DNA of 64,000 nt from NCBI GenBank assembly GCA_947457615.1, contig CANGWK010000015.1:1-64000 (forward strand). The letters run 5' to 3'. Below the pieces are notes generated by a model. It had not been told where the DNA came from and made no database searches. It saw nothing but the letters and a program-made list of their open reading frames with translations. The number at the start of each line of letters is the position of its first letter. The first letter of the stretch is position 1. The stretch comes from Flavobacteriaceae bacterium. GTDB lineage: Bacteria > Bacteroidota > Bacteroidia > Flavobacteriales > Flavobacteriaceae. Positions 8,577 through 17,863 of the stretch are shown in pieces. The translations under genes were made by a program, and so were the position numbers.

Positions 8577-10637
8577 ATGAATCCAAAAACACAGCCGCCT
8601 GTTGCTAAAATAATTCCACATACTTTAGAAATTCATGGCCATACTCGTGAGGATAATTACTATTGGTTAAACAATAGAGAAAATCCAGAAGTTATAGATT
8701 ATTTAAACAAAGAAAATGAATATTATAATGCATTAACTGCCGATACCAAAGATTTTCAAAAGGAATTATTTGAAGAAATGAAATCCCGAATTAAAGAAGA
8801 TGACCAATCGGTACCTTATCTTTATAATGGATATTATTATGTTACTAGATTTGAAATTGGACAAAATTACCCTATCTATTCTAGAAAAAAAGAAAGTCTT
8901 TCAGCGAAAGAAGAAATTCTTTTTGATTGCAACGAGCTAGCAAAGGGAAAATCGTTTTTCCAATTAGGAGGTTTGTCTATTAGTCCAGATAACACAATGG
9001 CGATTTTTAGTTTTGATTCGGTGGGTCGTAGAATTTATACTATTCAAATAAAAAACTTAATTACCAACGAAATTTTATCGGATAAAATAGAAAATGTTAC
9101 TGGTTCTGCGGTATGGGCAAACGATAATCATACACTATTTTATTCTAGTCAAGACGATGTTACCTTGCGATCGGATAAAATTTTCAAACATAAGTTAGGC
9201 GATAAGCAAGAATTGGATCTATTAGTTTATTTTGAAAAAGATGAAACTTTTAATGTAGAAATAGCTAAATCTAAATCTAAAAAATACCTTGCAATAGAAT
9301 CTGGAAGTACCCTAACAACCGAGTATCAAATTCTAGATGCCAATACTCCAGATGAAAAATTTAAGATGTTTCAGAAAAGAGTTCGAGGACTAGAATACAC
9401 TGTTAGTCATTATGGGGATAGTTTTTATATTATTACAAATAAAGATAAAGCGGATAATTTTAAATTAATGAAAACCCATGAAACTGCTACTTCTAAAGAA
9501 AATTGGGTTGAAGTTATTCCGCATAGAGAAGATGTTTTATTAGAAGATATTGAAATATTCAAAAATTTTCTGGTTGTTGAAGAACGTGCTAACGGATTGA
9601 ATACAATTAAAATAATTCCGTGGAGTGGGGAAGAGGCCTATTTTTTACCATTTGAAAGTGAAACATATACTGCCAATACTAGCTCTAATGTAGATTTTGA
9701 TACGGATATATTGAGGTATTCCTACCAATCGTTAGCCACCCCATCGTCGGTTATTGATTTTAATATGAAGACTAAAGAAAAATTTATCCAAAAGGAACAG
9801 CAAGTTCTTGGAGGCAAATTTGATAAAAATAATTACAAAGAAGAACGTGTTTGGGCAACTGCTCGAGATGGAGTTAAAGTTCCGATTTCGTTGGTGTATA
9901 AAAAAGATTTAATAAAAAATGGTAAAAATCCTTTATTGCAATATGCTTATGGATCTTATGGATATTCTATAGATGCTTCATTTTCTTCTACACGATTGTC
10001 CTTGTTAGATCGCGGATTTATATTTGCAATCTCCCACATTCGTGGTGGTGAAGATTTAGGAAGACACTGGTATGAAAATGGCAAGTTGCTAAAAAAGAAA
10101 AATACTTTTTTTGATTTTATTGATTGTTCTGACTATTTAATTCAACAAAAATACACCTCTGCACAACATTTATATGCTGAAGGTGGATCTGCTGGAGGAT
10201 TACTTATGGGGGCGATAGTGAATATGGCGCCCGAATTATATAATGGAATTATTGCTCAAGTGGCATTTGTTGACGTTGTAACTACAATGCTAGACGAAAC
10301 AATTCCTTTAACTACTGGCGAATACGACGAATGGGGAAATCCAAACCAAAAGAAATATTACAATTACATGTTGTCGTATTCTCCCTATGATAATGTAAAG
10401 GCGCAAAATTACCCAAATATGTATATTTCAACTGGTTTGCATGATTCTCAGGTACAATATTGGGAACCAGCTAAATGGGTAGCTAAACTTCGAGTATTGA
10501 AAACAGATGCAAATGTATTATTTCTAGATACTAATATGGATGCAGGTCACGGTGGTGCTTCCGGAAGATTTGAAGCATTAAAGGAATTAGCTAAAGAATT
10601 TAGTTTTTTACTAGATTTAGAAAAAATTAAAAAATAA
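8577..10637 (+). CDS. S9 prolyl oligopeptidase family peptidase (oligopeptidase B-like)
   Basis: This 686-aa cytoplasmic serine peptidase probably cleaves short peptides after basic residues. The N-terminal half is a seven-bladed propeller; the C-terminal alpha/beta hydrolase domain carries the catalytic Ser538 in GGSAGG, Asp623 in GLHDSQV and His658 in AGHGG. The full EYxxWGNP segment typical of oligopeptidase B follows the nucleophile. There is no signal peptide. It starts 87 bases after the ABC-F stop and ends before a separate promoter for the next gene. Confidence 0.92.
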   Translation: MNPKTQPPVAKIIPHTLEIHGHTREDNYYWLNNRENPEVIDYLNKENEYYNALTADTKDFQKELFEEMKSRIKEDDQSVPYLYNGYYYVTRFEIGQNYPIYSRKKESLSAKEEILFDCNELAKGKSFFQLGGLSISPDNTMAIFSFDSVGRRIYTIQIKNLITNEILSDKIENVTGSAVWANDNHTLFYSSQDDVTLRSDKIFKHKLGDKQELDLLVYFEKDETFNVEIAKSKSKKYLAIESGSTLTTEYQILDANTPDEKFKMFQKRVRGLEYTVSHYGDSFYIITNKDKADNFKLMKTHETATSKENWVEVIPHREDVLLEDIEIFKNFLVVEERANGLNTIKIIPWSGEEAYFLPFESETYTANTSSNVDFDTDILRYSYQSLATPSSVIDFNMKTKEKFIQKEQQVLGGKFDKNNYKEERVWATARDGVKVPISLVYKKDLIKNGKNPLLQYAYGSYGYSIDASFSSTRLSLLDRGFIFAISHIRGGEDLGRHWYENGKLLKKKNTFFDFIDCSDYLIQQKYTSAQHLYAEGGSAGGLLMGAIVNMAPELYNGIIAQVAFVDVVTTMLDETIPLTTGEYDEWGNPNQKKYYNYMLSYSPYDNVKAQNYPNMYISTGLHDSQVQYWEPAKWVAKLRVLKTDANVLFLDTNMDAGHGGASGRFEALKELAKEFSFLLDLEKIKK

Positions 10638-10642
10638 TTTAT

Positions 10643-10650
10643 TAAATTTG
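10643..10650 (+). promoter_or_regulatory. -7 promoter element of the cysteine synthase-like gene
   Basis: TAAATTTG followed by C matches TAnnTTTG and lies 52 bases before the start codon. Confidence 0.55.
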
Positions 10651-10702
10651 CATTGCTAGTGGTAAACAATGTTGTAAAATATGCCCTAACAAATTTTTAT
10701 TT

Positions 10703-11743
10703 ATGAAAGAAGAAATAAAAGCCTACAATAATGTTTTAGAATTAATAGGTAATACACCGCTTATTAAACTTAATAGAATCACTGAGGATCTTGTTGGTAA
10801 TTTTTACGCAAAAGTAGAAGCATTTAACCCTGGTCACTCCTCTAAAGATAGAATCGCATTATATATTATTGAACAAGCAGAAAAAAAAGGAATTTTATCT
10901 CCTGGTGACACTATTATAGAAACTACTTCAGGAAATACAGGTTTTAGCTTGGCAATGGTAAGTATTATTAAAGGATACAATTGCATACTAGCCGTAACTT
11001 CTAAATCTTCCAAAGATAAAATTGACATGCTACGAAGCCTAGGCGCAAAAGTTTATGTATGTCCTGCTCATGTTTCTGCAGATGATGAACGTTCCTATTA
11101 TAATGTTGCTAAACGTTTACATCAAGAAACTAAAGGTTCTGTTTATATAAATCAATATTTTAATCAACTAAATATTGATACCCACTACTTAACTACTGGT
11201 CCAGAAATTTGGGAACAAACTTCAGGAAAAATAACGCATTTAGTAGCTTGCAGCGGAACTGGTGGTACCATTTCTGGTATTGCAAAATTTCTTAAAGAGA
11301 AAAATCCGAACATTAAAATTTTAGGTGTAGATGCATTTGGCTCTGTCTTAAAAAAATACCACGAAACAAAAGAGTTTGATAAAGAAGAAATTTATCCCTA
11401 CAGAATTGAAGGTCTTGGTAAGAATATAATTCCAACTGCCACCGACTTTGAATCTATCGATAAATTTATTAAAGTTACTGACGAAGAAAGTGCTCATACA
11501 GCAAGAGAAATTGTAAGAAAAGAAGGATTATTTGTAGGTTATACTTCCGGTGCTGCCTTCCAAGCGGTAAAACAATTTTCAAATGAAGGTGAATTTACAG
11601 AAGACAGTAATGTGGTTATTATTTTCCCTGATCACGGATCACGTTACATGAGTAAAGTTTTTAGTGACGATTGGATGAATGAGCAAGGTTTTTTTGATAG
11701 TGTGAATACGGAAGAAGTTCAAAAAATTGAATTTATAAAGTAG
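10703..11743 (+). CDS. PLP-dependent cysteine synthase / cystathionine beta-synthase-like enzyme
   Basis: This is a fold-type II PLP enzyme of sulfur amino acid metabolism. [10 protein letters not shown] is at 14-23, the PLP lysine is Lys48 in NPGHSSKDR, the TSGNTG substrate loop follows, and the phosphate loop reads SGTGGTISG. The stretch GLGKNIIPT and the later [11 protein letters not shown] are close to cystathionine beta-synthases, so the substrate could be serine plus homocysteine rather than O-acetylserine plus sulfide. There are no C-terminal CBS domains and the 346-aa length is intermediate. It ends 2 bases from the convergent sod gene. Confidence 0.88.
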   Translation: MKEEIKAYNNVLELIGNTPLIKLNRITEDLVGNFYAKVEAFNPGHSSKDRIALYIIEQAEKKGILSPGDTIIETTSGNTGFSLAMVSIIKGYNCILAVTSKSSKDKIDMLRSLGAKVYVCPAHVSADDERSYYNVAKRLHQETKGSVYINQYFNQLNIDTHYLTTGPEIWEQTSGKITHLVACSGTGGTISGIAKFLKEKNPNIKILGVDAFGSVLKKYHETKEFDKEEIYPYRIEGLGKNIIPTATDFESIDKFIKVTDEESAHTAREIVRKEGLFVGYTSGAAFQAVKQFSNEGEFTEDSNVVIIFPDHGSRYMSKVFSDDWMNEQGFFDSVNTEEVQKIEFIK

Positions 11744-11745
11744 TA

Positions 11746-12516
11746 TTATTTAGAAATTGCTTCATCGAACTTATCACCTACTTTTTTCCAGTTTATTATT
11801 TTGAAAAAGTTATCTATATATTTTTTTCTATTATTTTGATAGTTTAAATAATAAGCATGTTCCCATAAATCTATTGCCAATATAGGGGTCCCTGCAATTT
11901 TTGTCCCCGGCATCATAGGATTATCTTGGTTTTGGGTATTTGTTATTTCAAGTTTTCCTTCCGTGTCTACTACTAGCCATGTCCATCCCGATCCAAATTG
12001 CTTGCTAGCAGATTCTTTAAACTGAGTTTTAAACTCTTCAAAGCTACCAAAATCTTTATCTATAGCAACTTTCAAAGCGTCGGATAGTTCACCGCCTCCT
12101 TTTGGAGTTAATAGATCAAAATAAAGAGTGTGATTATAATATCCTCCAAGATTGTTTTTTGTTTCGGTATTGGATAAGTCTAATTTTTTAAAGACATCTT
12201 CTATTGGACTATTTTCCGAATCGGTTCCCTTTAATACTTTATTTAAATTATTAGTAAAAGATACATATTGTTTAGAATAATGTATCTCCATTGTTTGCGC
12301 ATCAATATTTGGAGCAAGTGCATCATAGCCGAATTTTAATTCGGTAATTTCAAACGACCCCGGTTCTGCTTTTACATCTTCGGGTGCTCCAAGCGCCAAT
12401 TTTTCTTCAACAGACGGAAGAGGCACTTCTACTACTTCGGTGTATTTTTTTCTTTTGCAAGATCCAATAGATAGAGCAAAAATCGAACAAAATAAAAAGA
12501 TTACTATTTTTTTCAT
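11746..12516 (-). CDS. Lipoprotein Fe/Mn superoxide dismutase
   Basis: The enzyme converts superoxide to hydrogen peroxide and oxygen. The C-terminal 200 residues are a complete Fe/Mn-SOD: a first His ligand in the EIHYSKQY segment, the second in GGYYNHTLYF, and the Asp and His ligands in DLWEHAYY, with GSGWTWLVV before them. Unusually, it starts with a lipoprotein signal whose lipobox ends GSC at Cys20, followed by a charged linker, so it should be membrane-anchored outside the cytoplasm. It is the last gene of a three-gene operon with psd and the acyl-CoA-binding protein (4 bases after the latter). Confidence 0.92.
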   Translation of the reverse strand: MKKIVIFLFCSIFALSIGSCKRKKYTEVVEVPLPSVEEKLALGAPEDVKAEPGSFEITELKFGYDALAPNIDAQTMEIHYSKQYVSFTNNLNKVLKGTDSENSPIEDVFKKLDLSNTETKNNLGGYYNHTLYFDLLTPKGGGELSDALKVAIDKDFGSFEEFKTQFKESASKQFGSGWTWLVVDTEGKLEITNTQNQDNPMMPGTKIAGTPILAIDLWEHAYYLNYQNNRKKYIDNFFKIINWKKVGDKFDEAISK

Positions 12517-12520
12517 TGGT

Positions 12521-12793
12521 TTATTTTTTGTTTACTAATGAATTAATAGCTTCAATATATAATTCCTTACATTCTTCTTCAGATAAATGACTAATTTGCA
12601 TCCAAGCGTTCATTTTAAAAGCATTTCTTAAATCATATATTGGATAAATCCGATTGGTAATTATGCCATTTGTAGACTGTTTATATAATGCATAAAGTCG
12701 TAATTGAACATCTTGAGGTAAAGAGGATTGTGTCATAGAATTTGCTAATTCTACAGCTTGTTCAAAACGTTCTTCAAGGTCGTTAATTGACAT
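12521..12793 (-). CDS. Acyl-CoA-binding protein
   Basis: The 90-aa protein has the acyl-CoA-binding four-helix fold: an N-terminal helix (LEERFEQAVELA), the LYALYKQ motif whose Tyr and Lys contact the CoA phosphate in the family, and the NAFKMNAWMQ segment corresponding to the usual KWDAW region. Such proteins buffer long-chain acyl-CoA in the cytosol. It begins directly after the psd stop and precedes sod by 4 bases, which places it in a membrane lipid operon. Confidence 0.88.
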   Translation of the reverse strand: MSINDLEERFEQAVELANSMTQSSLPQDVQLRLYALYKQSTNGIITNRIYPIYDLRNAFKMNAWMQISHLSEEECKELYIEAINSLVNKK

Positions 12794-13444
12794 TTATTTA
12801 GATGCAATAATGGTTCTATTTCCTATAGCTTTTTGATTTAAAGTAACATTTATTTTTGTCCCTAACGGAAAATATAAATCTACTCTAGAACCAAATTTGA
12901 TAAATCCTGCATCGTCACCCTGGCGCACTTGCATTCCTTCTTCTGCATAGTTTACAATTCTTTTAGCTAAAGCACCAGCAATTTGACGGTATAAAACTTC
13001 GCCAAAAACACGATTTTCAATCACTACGGTAGTTCTTTCATTTTCAGTGCTAGCCTTTGGATGCCAAGCAACAAGATATTTTCCCGGGTGGTATTTGCTG
13101 TATTTAACTTTACCGCTAATTGCATATCGAGTGACATGAACATTAATAGGTGACATGAAAATAGACACTTGAATTCGTTTGTCTTTAAAATATTCTGGTT
13201 CAAATACTTCTTCAATGACAACAACTTTACCATCTACAGGTGCATATACCAAATCATCATTTGGATCTAAAATACGTACAGGATTTCTAAAAAACTGCAA
13301 AATAATTAGTAAAAAGGCTAATAAAAACAATTGTATTGATTTCAATAGCCATTGGCTTTCAAATAGGTAAGGAGTTGCTAATAATAAAACAGTAAAAACA
13401 AAAGTGGAAATAAGTATAATCTTCGCGCCTTCTTTATGGAACAT
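12794..13444 (-). CDS. psd: Phosphatidylserine decarboxylase, short proenzyme
   Basis: The enzyme makes phosphatidylethanolamine from phosphatidylserine. Two hydrophobic segments lie near the N-terminus (about residues 8-50), and the self-cleavage site reads FGSRVD with Ser186, which becomes the pyruvoyl group. The 216-aa length fits the short PSD class found in Bacteroidota. It is the first gene of the psd, acyl-CoA-binding protein, sod operon, all on the minus strand with spacings of 0 and 4 bases. A possible -7 element (CAAAAGTA on the plus strand at 13557-13564) lies about 115 bases upstream. Confidence 0.92.
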   Translation of the reverse strand: MFHKEGAKIILISTFVFTVLLLATPYLFESQWLLKSIQLFLLAFLLIILQFFRNPVRILDPNDDLVYAPVDGKVVVIEEVFEPEYFKDKRIQVSIFMSPINVHVTRYAISGKVKYSKYHPGKYLVAWHPKASTENERTTVVIENRVFGEVLYRQIAGALAKRIVNYAEEGMQVRQGDDAGFIKFGSRVDLYFPLGTKINVTLNQKAIGNRTIIASK

Positions 13445-13825
13445 AGTATATTGTATTTATATTAAATCAATTATTTGAGAAGATAATATTTAATTTAGCT
13501 AAGGTTTTAATCTAATAAAACTTATATGAACTCTTAATTATTAAATAAAATCCCAACAAAAGTAATTAAATAAAATTAATTTTTTTGTAAAATAAATGAT
13601 CTTTATTGTTTCAGTTAACTTTGGTTCATATATAAAGATTCTTTAACTAATTAATAAAAGAAATTATTTGTTTCAATCTACAAACAGCTAATTTTATTTA
13701 ATTACAGTTACTTATTTAGAAATTATTTTCAACAAATCTTATTTAGATTTCTTCAATATTCACTTATTTCATTTATTTAAAAAATCCGTACGATTAAATG
13801 TTAAATTGAAACGAATACTAATTCA
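13445..13825. other. AT-rich intergenic region between psd and the LytTR regulator
   Basis: No gene is supported here. It holds a minus-strand TACTTTTG match at 13557-13564 that could serve psd and a plus-strand TAACTTTG match at 13616-13623 with no gene directly after it. The rest is low-complexity AT sequence with short open frames only. Confidence 0.5.
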
Positions 13826-13829
13826 TTTT

Positions 13830-13857
13830 TTTGAGAAACAATTTTTACATATTTTTG
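13830..13857 (+). promoter_or_regulatory. Promoter of the LytTR regulator
   Basis: A -33 TTTG at 13830-13833 and a -7 TATTTTTG at 13850-13857 are separated by 16 bases. The -7 element ends only 4 bases before the ATG at 13862, so the transcript would have almost no leader. Confidence 0.55.
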
Positions 13858-13861
13858 CTGA

Positions 13862-14620
13862 ATGATAAAATGTTTGATAATTGACGACGAATTAAATGCA
13901 AGAGACCTTCTAGAAGGTTTGTTAGATAATTTTTTTCCAAATAAATTTGAAATAGTTGCAAAATGTGATAATGTTGACGCAGCAATTGAAGCTATTTCCA
14001 TGTACAATCCGGCAATTATTTTTTTAGATGTTAATATGCCAGAAAAAAACGGTTTTGAAATTTTTAAGGAATTAAGAAATATTAATTTTGAAGTTATTTT
14101 CACCACTGCATTCTCAGATTTTGCTCTAGATGCTTTTAAATATAATGCATTTGATTATTTATTGAAGCCAATAAGTCCTATTGAATTGATTTCCACAATT
14201 AAAAAATTGGAGGATAAAATCAATAAGAATAACCAACAAAAAAATCTATTATTATTGTTGGAAAACATTGATTTTCAGGGAAATGTTTTCAATAAAATTG
14301 CGCTTCCAATTGAAACTGGTTTTAAATTAGTAAAAACAAATACTATTTTATATTGCCAAGCAGATGGCAATTATTGTAAAGTTTTTTGTCTTGATGGAAG
14401 TGTTATTCTTTTATCTAAAACATTGAAATTTATGGAAGATGTTCTCCCTAAACTTTTATTTAAACGAATTCACAAATCCTATTTGGTAAATTTTAATTAT
14501 GTAACTGAGTTTAATAAAGTAAATGATCTTAGTGTTGAATTAGTAAACAATATTATTTTACCTGTAGCTCACCGAAAAAAAGATGAATTAATCAATGCGT
14601 TATTTACTATTAATTTGTAG
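13862..14620 (+). CDS. LytTR-family response regulator
   Basis: This transcription regulator has an N-terminal receiver domain (Asp9-Asp10 acidic pair, phospho-acceptor Asp56, Lys102 in LKP) and a C-terminal LytTR DNA-binding domain (about 145-250) with the usual ILYCQADGNYCKV and FKRIHKSYLVN segments. LytTR proteins bind direct repeats about two helical turns apart. Its stop overlaps the start of the sensor kinase gene by 26 bases, so the two are translated together and form one two-component pair. The likely target is its own region or the CsgG-like operon downstream, which is inference. Confidence 0.93.
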   Translation: MIKCLIIDDELNARDLLEGLLDNFFPNKFEIVAKCDNVDAAIEAISMYNPAIIFLDVNMPEKNGFEIFKELRNINFEVIFTTAFSDFALDAFKYNAFDYLLKPISPIELISTIKKLEDKINKNNQQKNLLLLLENIDFQGNVFNKIALPIETGFKLVKTNTILYCQADGNYCKVFCLDGSVILLSKTLKFMEDVLPKLLFKRIHKSYLVNFNYVTEFNKVNDLSVELVNNIILPVAHRKKDELINALFTINL

Positions 14621-17558
14621 TTTATTTTTTTGTTCAAATATATTATTTTCTCAACAATATCCTGTTGAGAACATTTCTACAATTGACGGATTGAGTAATA
14701 ATTGCATTCAATCTATTTATAAAGATAGTAGAGGAATTCTTTGGGTAGGTACTATTACTGGATTATCTAAAATCGAATACCATTCAATTCAAAATTTAAC
14801 TTCCGATAATGGAATTGCACCTCTAGGTTGCTGGGCTATTGCCGAAGACTTAAATCATAATATGTGGTTTGGTAGCTACGGTGGGGGTATAACTTTTTTT
14901 GACGGAAAGAAATTTACGGTTATTAATAAAAAAAATGGATTGTGCGATAATTTTATCAGAAAACTCTACTGTTTTAAAAACAACCTTTTTGTTGGCACTG
15001 ATAATGGTTTTTCGGTAATAGACATTAAAACTAAAAAAATCCAATCTTTTACTAGTTTTAATACCATTTCAAGGGTTAAGGTGATGGGTTTCTTTGATAA
15101 TAATAAAGAATTAGGCATTGGAACTTATAATGATGGATTATGGAAATTTACCCAAGATAGTAAATTGGTGAAATTAAATTTGAAAACTTCTATTATTTCA
15201 TGTCATAAAGAAAAAGATTCGATTTTCTTATATACAGGTAATAATTTTAAATGTTTTTCCACTCAAAATTTATTTAAAAACAGTACTTCATGTAAGTCAA
15301 TTATTTCACCGGTAATTTGGGATTATGCAATCACTAATAGAAAGGAATGTTTTGTTGCGCAACAAGATTTTAATAATCCTACAGGAGGCGTCTTTAAAAT
15401 ACTAAATAACAAATTAGTTGATTACAATGAAAATTTCAACATAAATTCAAAACAAATATGGTGTTTGCACTACGATAAAAAATTTAATCAATTATATGTA
15501 GGTAGTCAGGATAAAGGACTTTTTATTATCAATTTAAATAAAGAAATAACCTATAACAATTTTAACAATGAAGATATAAAAGCCATACTTAAAATAGATT
15601 CAATTAAAATTTTTCTAACATCCTCTAAAGTATTTTTTGAAAATAATGCTAAAATAAAAGAGATTAGACCTTCAGAATTGATAAAATTTGCAGAAAAATT
15701 TTACCTAAGAAAAGAAAATTCTATTTATGGTTCTAATTATAAAGATTTTCAATCCCGAAAGAAGGACATAGCCATTCACAGTTATGATGTTTTTGATCAT
15801 AATTTATTTATTAGTACCTCTCTTGGTTTTTATAAAATATCCAAACAAGGAGCTCTTGTTTCCTTTTCTCCTATTGGGATTAAATATTTTAAAATGCTTT
15901 CAGATTTTGAATTAATAGCTTCCCGCGATTATTGTTCTGCTATATATTACAAAGATTATAGACTAGTAAATAGGGGTGAAGAATTAGATTTGAAAAATGA
16001 TAATAATCCTAGAGATATTTTTAATGTAACTTCAATTGCTTCAAGAATATATTTAATTTCCTATATAAAAGGACTTTATAAATATGAAAATAAAAAATCG
16101 TATTCTTATTTAGAAAACAAGCAATGGACAGAAGGCACATTACTTACTTCCTGCAAAAATGACAAAGGGAAGTTAATAGTAGCTAGTCAAAAAGGGAATG
16201 TTTATATAATAGATAATTCTGAAAAGTTTCATTTAATAAAAAAAATCAACAATAATGAAATTCACGGAACTACAATTAATTTTTTAGAATCGTATAAAGA
16301 TTATGTAATTATTGGAACCAATTTAGGTTTGAATTTTTATAAAAACGGTGTTACAATATTTTTGGACGAAAAAAATGGTTTAAAAAATAAAATTTTTAAT
16401 TCTGCTTACATAGATCAAGACACTTTGTTTTTAGCTACTTCTAAAGGATATTATGACCTAAATCTTAAAAAAGTTCTTTCTCCAAAAAAACAAGTTTTTA
16501 AACTTGCATTAACCAAACTCGATGTTAACTATAAAGCGATTTATGTAGACGAAGTAAAATGGCACATTATAAACAAACAGCATATTGATTTGCCTTATAA
16601 CAGCAATACTTTATCTTTAGAGTTTAAGCCGCAAAACACCTACAACATAGCAAAATTAGTTTATAGTTATAAACTAGAAGGATTGAAAAACAGTGAATGG
16701 AGCAACTGGACAAATGATGCTTCTATTTTATTACCGTTCTTGCCTAGCGGAAACTTTACCATTATTGTTAAAACCAAAGATTTAAGTTTAGGCGCAATTT
16801 GCTCACAAAAGTTATTGTCTATTACTATTAATCCTCCTTTTTGGGAAAGAATTCCTTTCATTATTTTTTTAATACTACTTATTGTAGTTATTGTTTTTTT
16901 TTATGTGAAAAATAAGATTAAAAAAGTAAATCTAGAAAATGATATTCAAAGAAGGATGATTGAAACTAAAATGGAAGCCTTGCAGAGTCAAATGAACCCA
17001 CATTTTACTTTTAATGCAATGAATTCGATACAGAATTATATTGTAAAAAATAAAATGGAGGATGCTCTAGAGTATTTAGCAGATTTTTCTAGGTTAATAA
17101 GACAAACATTAGATAATTCTGTAAAAACGACTATCAAACTAAATGAGGAAATTAAATATTTACAAGATTATGTAGATCTTGAAAATAAAAGATATAAAAC
17201 ACCGGTTGATTTCAGTATTACTATTTCAGAGAATATTAATTCTAATATGTTGGAGATTCCTCCAATGCTAATGCAACCATTTATTGAAAATTGTTTCGTG
17301 CACGCATTTACTTCTAAAATTAAAAGTCCTTTTTTAAAGTTAGATATTTTCTTATTAAATAATTCCCTTACTATCACCTTGCTTGATAACGGACTTGGTT
17401 TTAATACCCAAACAATGAATACTAATTCTAAAGGAATTAATTTGGTAAAAGAACGTATAAAATTATTTAATGAAAAAGAATCCAATTTTATTAAAATTGA
17501 TTCAACAATAAATCAAGGCACTAAGGTTACTCTTCAAATAACTATTAACAAAAAATAG
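14595..17558 (+). CDS. Sensor histidine kinase, propeller plus Y_Y_Y, LytS type
   Basis: The 987-aa protein begins with a signal peptide (cleavage near FSQQ), has a periplasmic two-component-regulator propeller (about 25-640) that begins with the typical ISTIDGLSNN and ILWVGTITGLS repeats, a Y_Y_Y domain (about 650-745), one membrane segment (about 752-772), then a HisKA_5-type phospho-acceptor region with QMNPHFTFNAMNSIQ (His near residue 803) and a HATPase domain to the end. The canonical motif is NPHFLFN; here it is NPHFTFN. It should sense an extracellular or periplasmic signal and phosphorylate the regulator encoded just upstream. Confidence 0.92.
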   Translation: MRYLLLICSLFFCSNILFSQQYPVENISTIDGLSNNCIQSIYKDSRGILWVGTITGLSKIEYHSIQNLTSDNGIAPLGCWAIAEDLNHNMWFGSYGGGITFFDGKKFTVINKKNGLCDNFIRKLYCFKNNLFVGTDNGFSVIDIKTKKIQSFTSFNTISRVKVMGFFDNNKELGIGTYNDGLWKFTQDSKLVKLNLKTSIISCHKEKDSIFLYTGNNFKCFSTQNLFKNSTSCKSIISPVIWDYAITNRKECFVAQQDFNNPTGGVFKILNNKLVDYNENFNINSKQIWCLHYDKKFNQLYVGSQDKGLFIINLNKEITYNNFNNEDIKAILKIDSIKIFLTSSKVFFENNAKIKEIRPSELIKFAEKFYLRKENSIYGSNYKDFQSRKKDIAIHSYDVFDHNLFISTSLGFYKISKQGALVSFSPIGIKYFKMLSDFELIASRDYCSAIYYKDYRLVNRGEELDLKNDNNPRDIFNVTSIASRIYLISYIKGLYKYENKKSYSYLENKQWTEGTLLTSCKNDKGKLIVASQKGNVYIIDNSEKFHLIKKINNNEIHGTTINFLESYKDYVIIGTNLGLNFYKNGVTIFLDEKNGLKNKIFNSAYIDQDTLFLATSKGYYDLNLKKVLSPKKQVFKLALTKLDVNYKAIYVDEVKWHIINKQHIDLPYNSNTLSLEFKPQNTYNIAKLVYSYKLEGLKNSEWSNWTNDASILLPFLPSGNFTIIVKTKDLSLGAICSQKLLSITINPPFWERIPFIIFLILLIVVIVFFYVKNKIKKVNLENDIQRRMIETKMEALQSQMNPHFTFNAMNSIQNYIVKNKMEDALEYLADFSRLIRQTLDNSVKTTIKLNEEIKYLQDYVDLENKRYKTPVDFSITISENINSNMLEIPPMLMQPFIENCFVHAFTSKIKSPFLKLDIFLLNNSLTITLLDNGLGFNTQTMNTNSKGINLVKERIKLFNEKESNFIKIDSTINQGTKVTLQITINKK

Positions 17559-17863
17559 TATTTATTTTACTTTTATTTTTTTTAAAAAATTAAGTTTTTT
17601 TGTATTTAAAAAAAAACGTTAAAATTCTATTTCGCAACATTTAAACAGCAATTCCTTACGTTAAGTAAGTCATTTAAAATTAACAAAAAATTATACTTTT
17701 ATTTGTAGTATTATTAATACAAATAATGTTTAATTTTTAAAAATTAAATTAGTTATCTATTTTTTCATTTTTTATTATTAACATTTTTTGTAATTATTAA
17801 ATTGGGAATATTCCGAAAAGCCAATTCAATACTGAAGTAGGGAAAATAAAAAAAAAATAAAAA
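17559..17863 (+). promoter_or_regulatory. Upstream region of the CsgG-like operon with ACGTTAA repeats
   Basis: This 305-base AT-rich gap has no gene. It holds two direct copies of ACGTTAA at 17616-17622 and 17658-17664, 42 bases apart start to start, the second inside an interrupted palindrome CTTAC/GTAAG (17655-17669), and the palindrome GGAATATTCC at 17805-17814. No clean TAnnTTTG element is visible, which fits a promoter that needs an activator. Binding by the LytTR regulator is inference. Confidence 0.35.
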
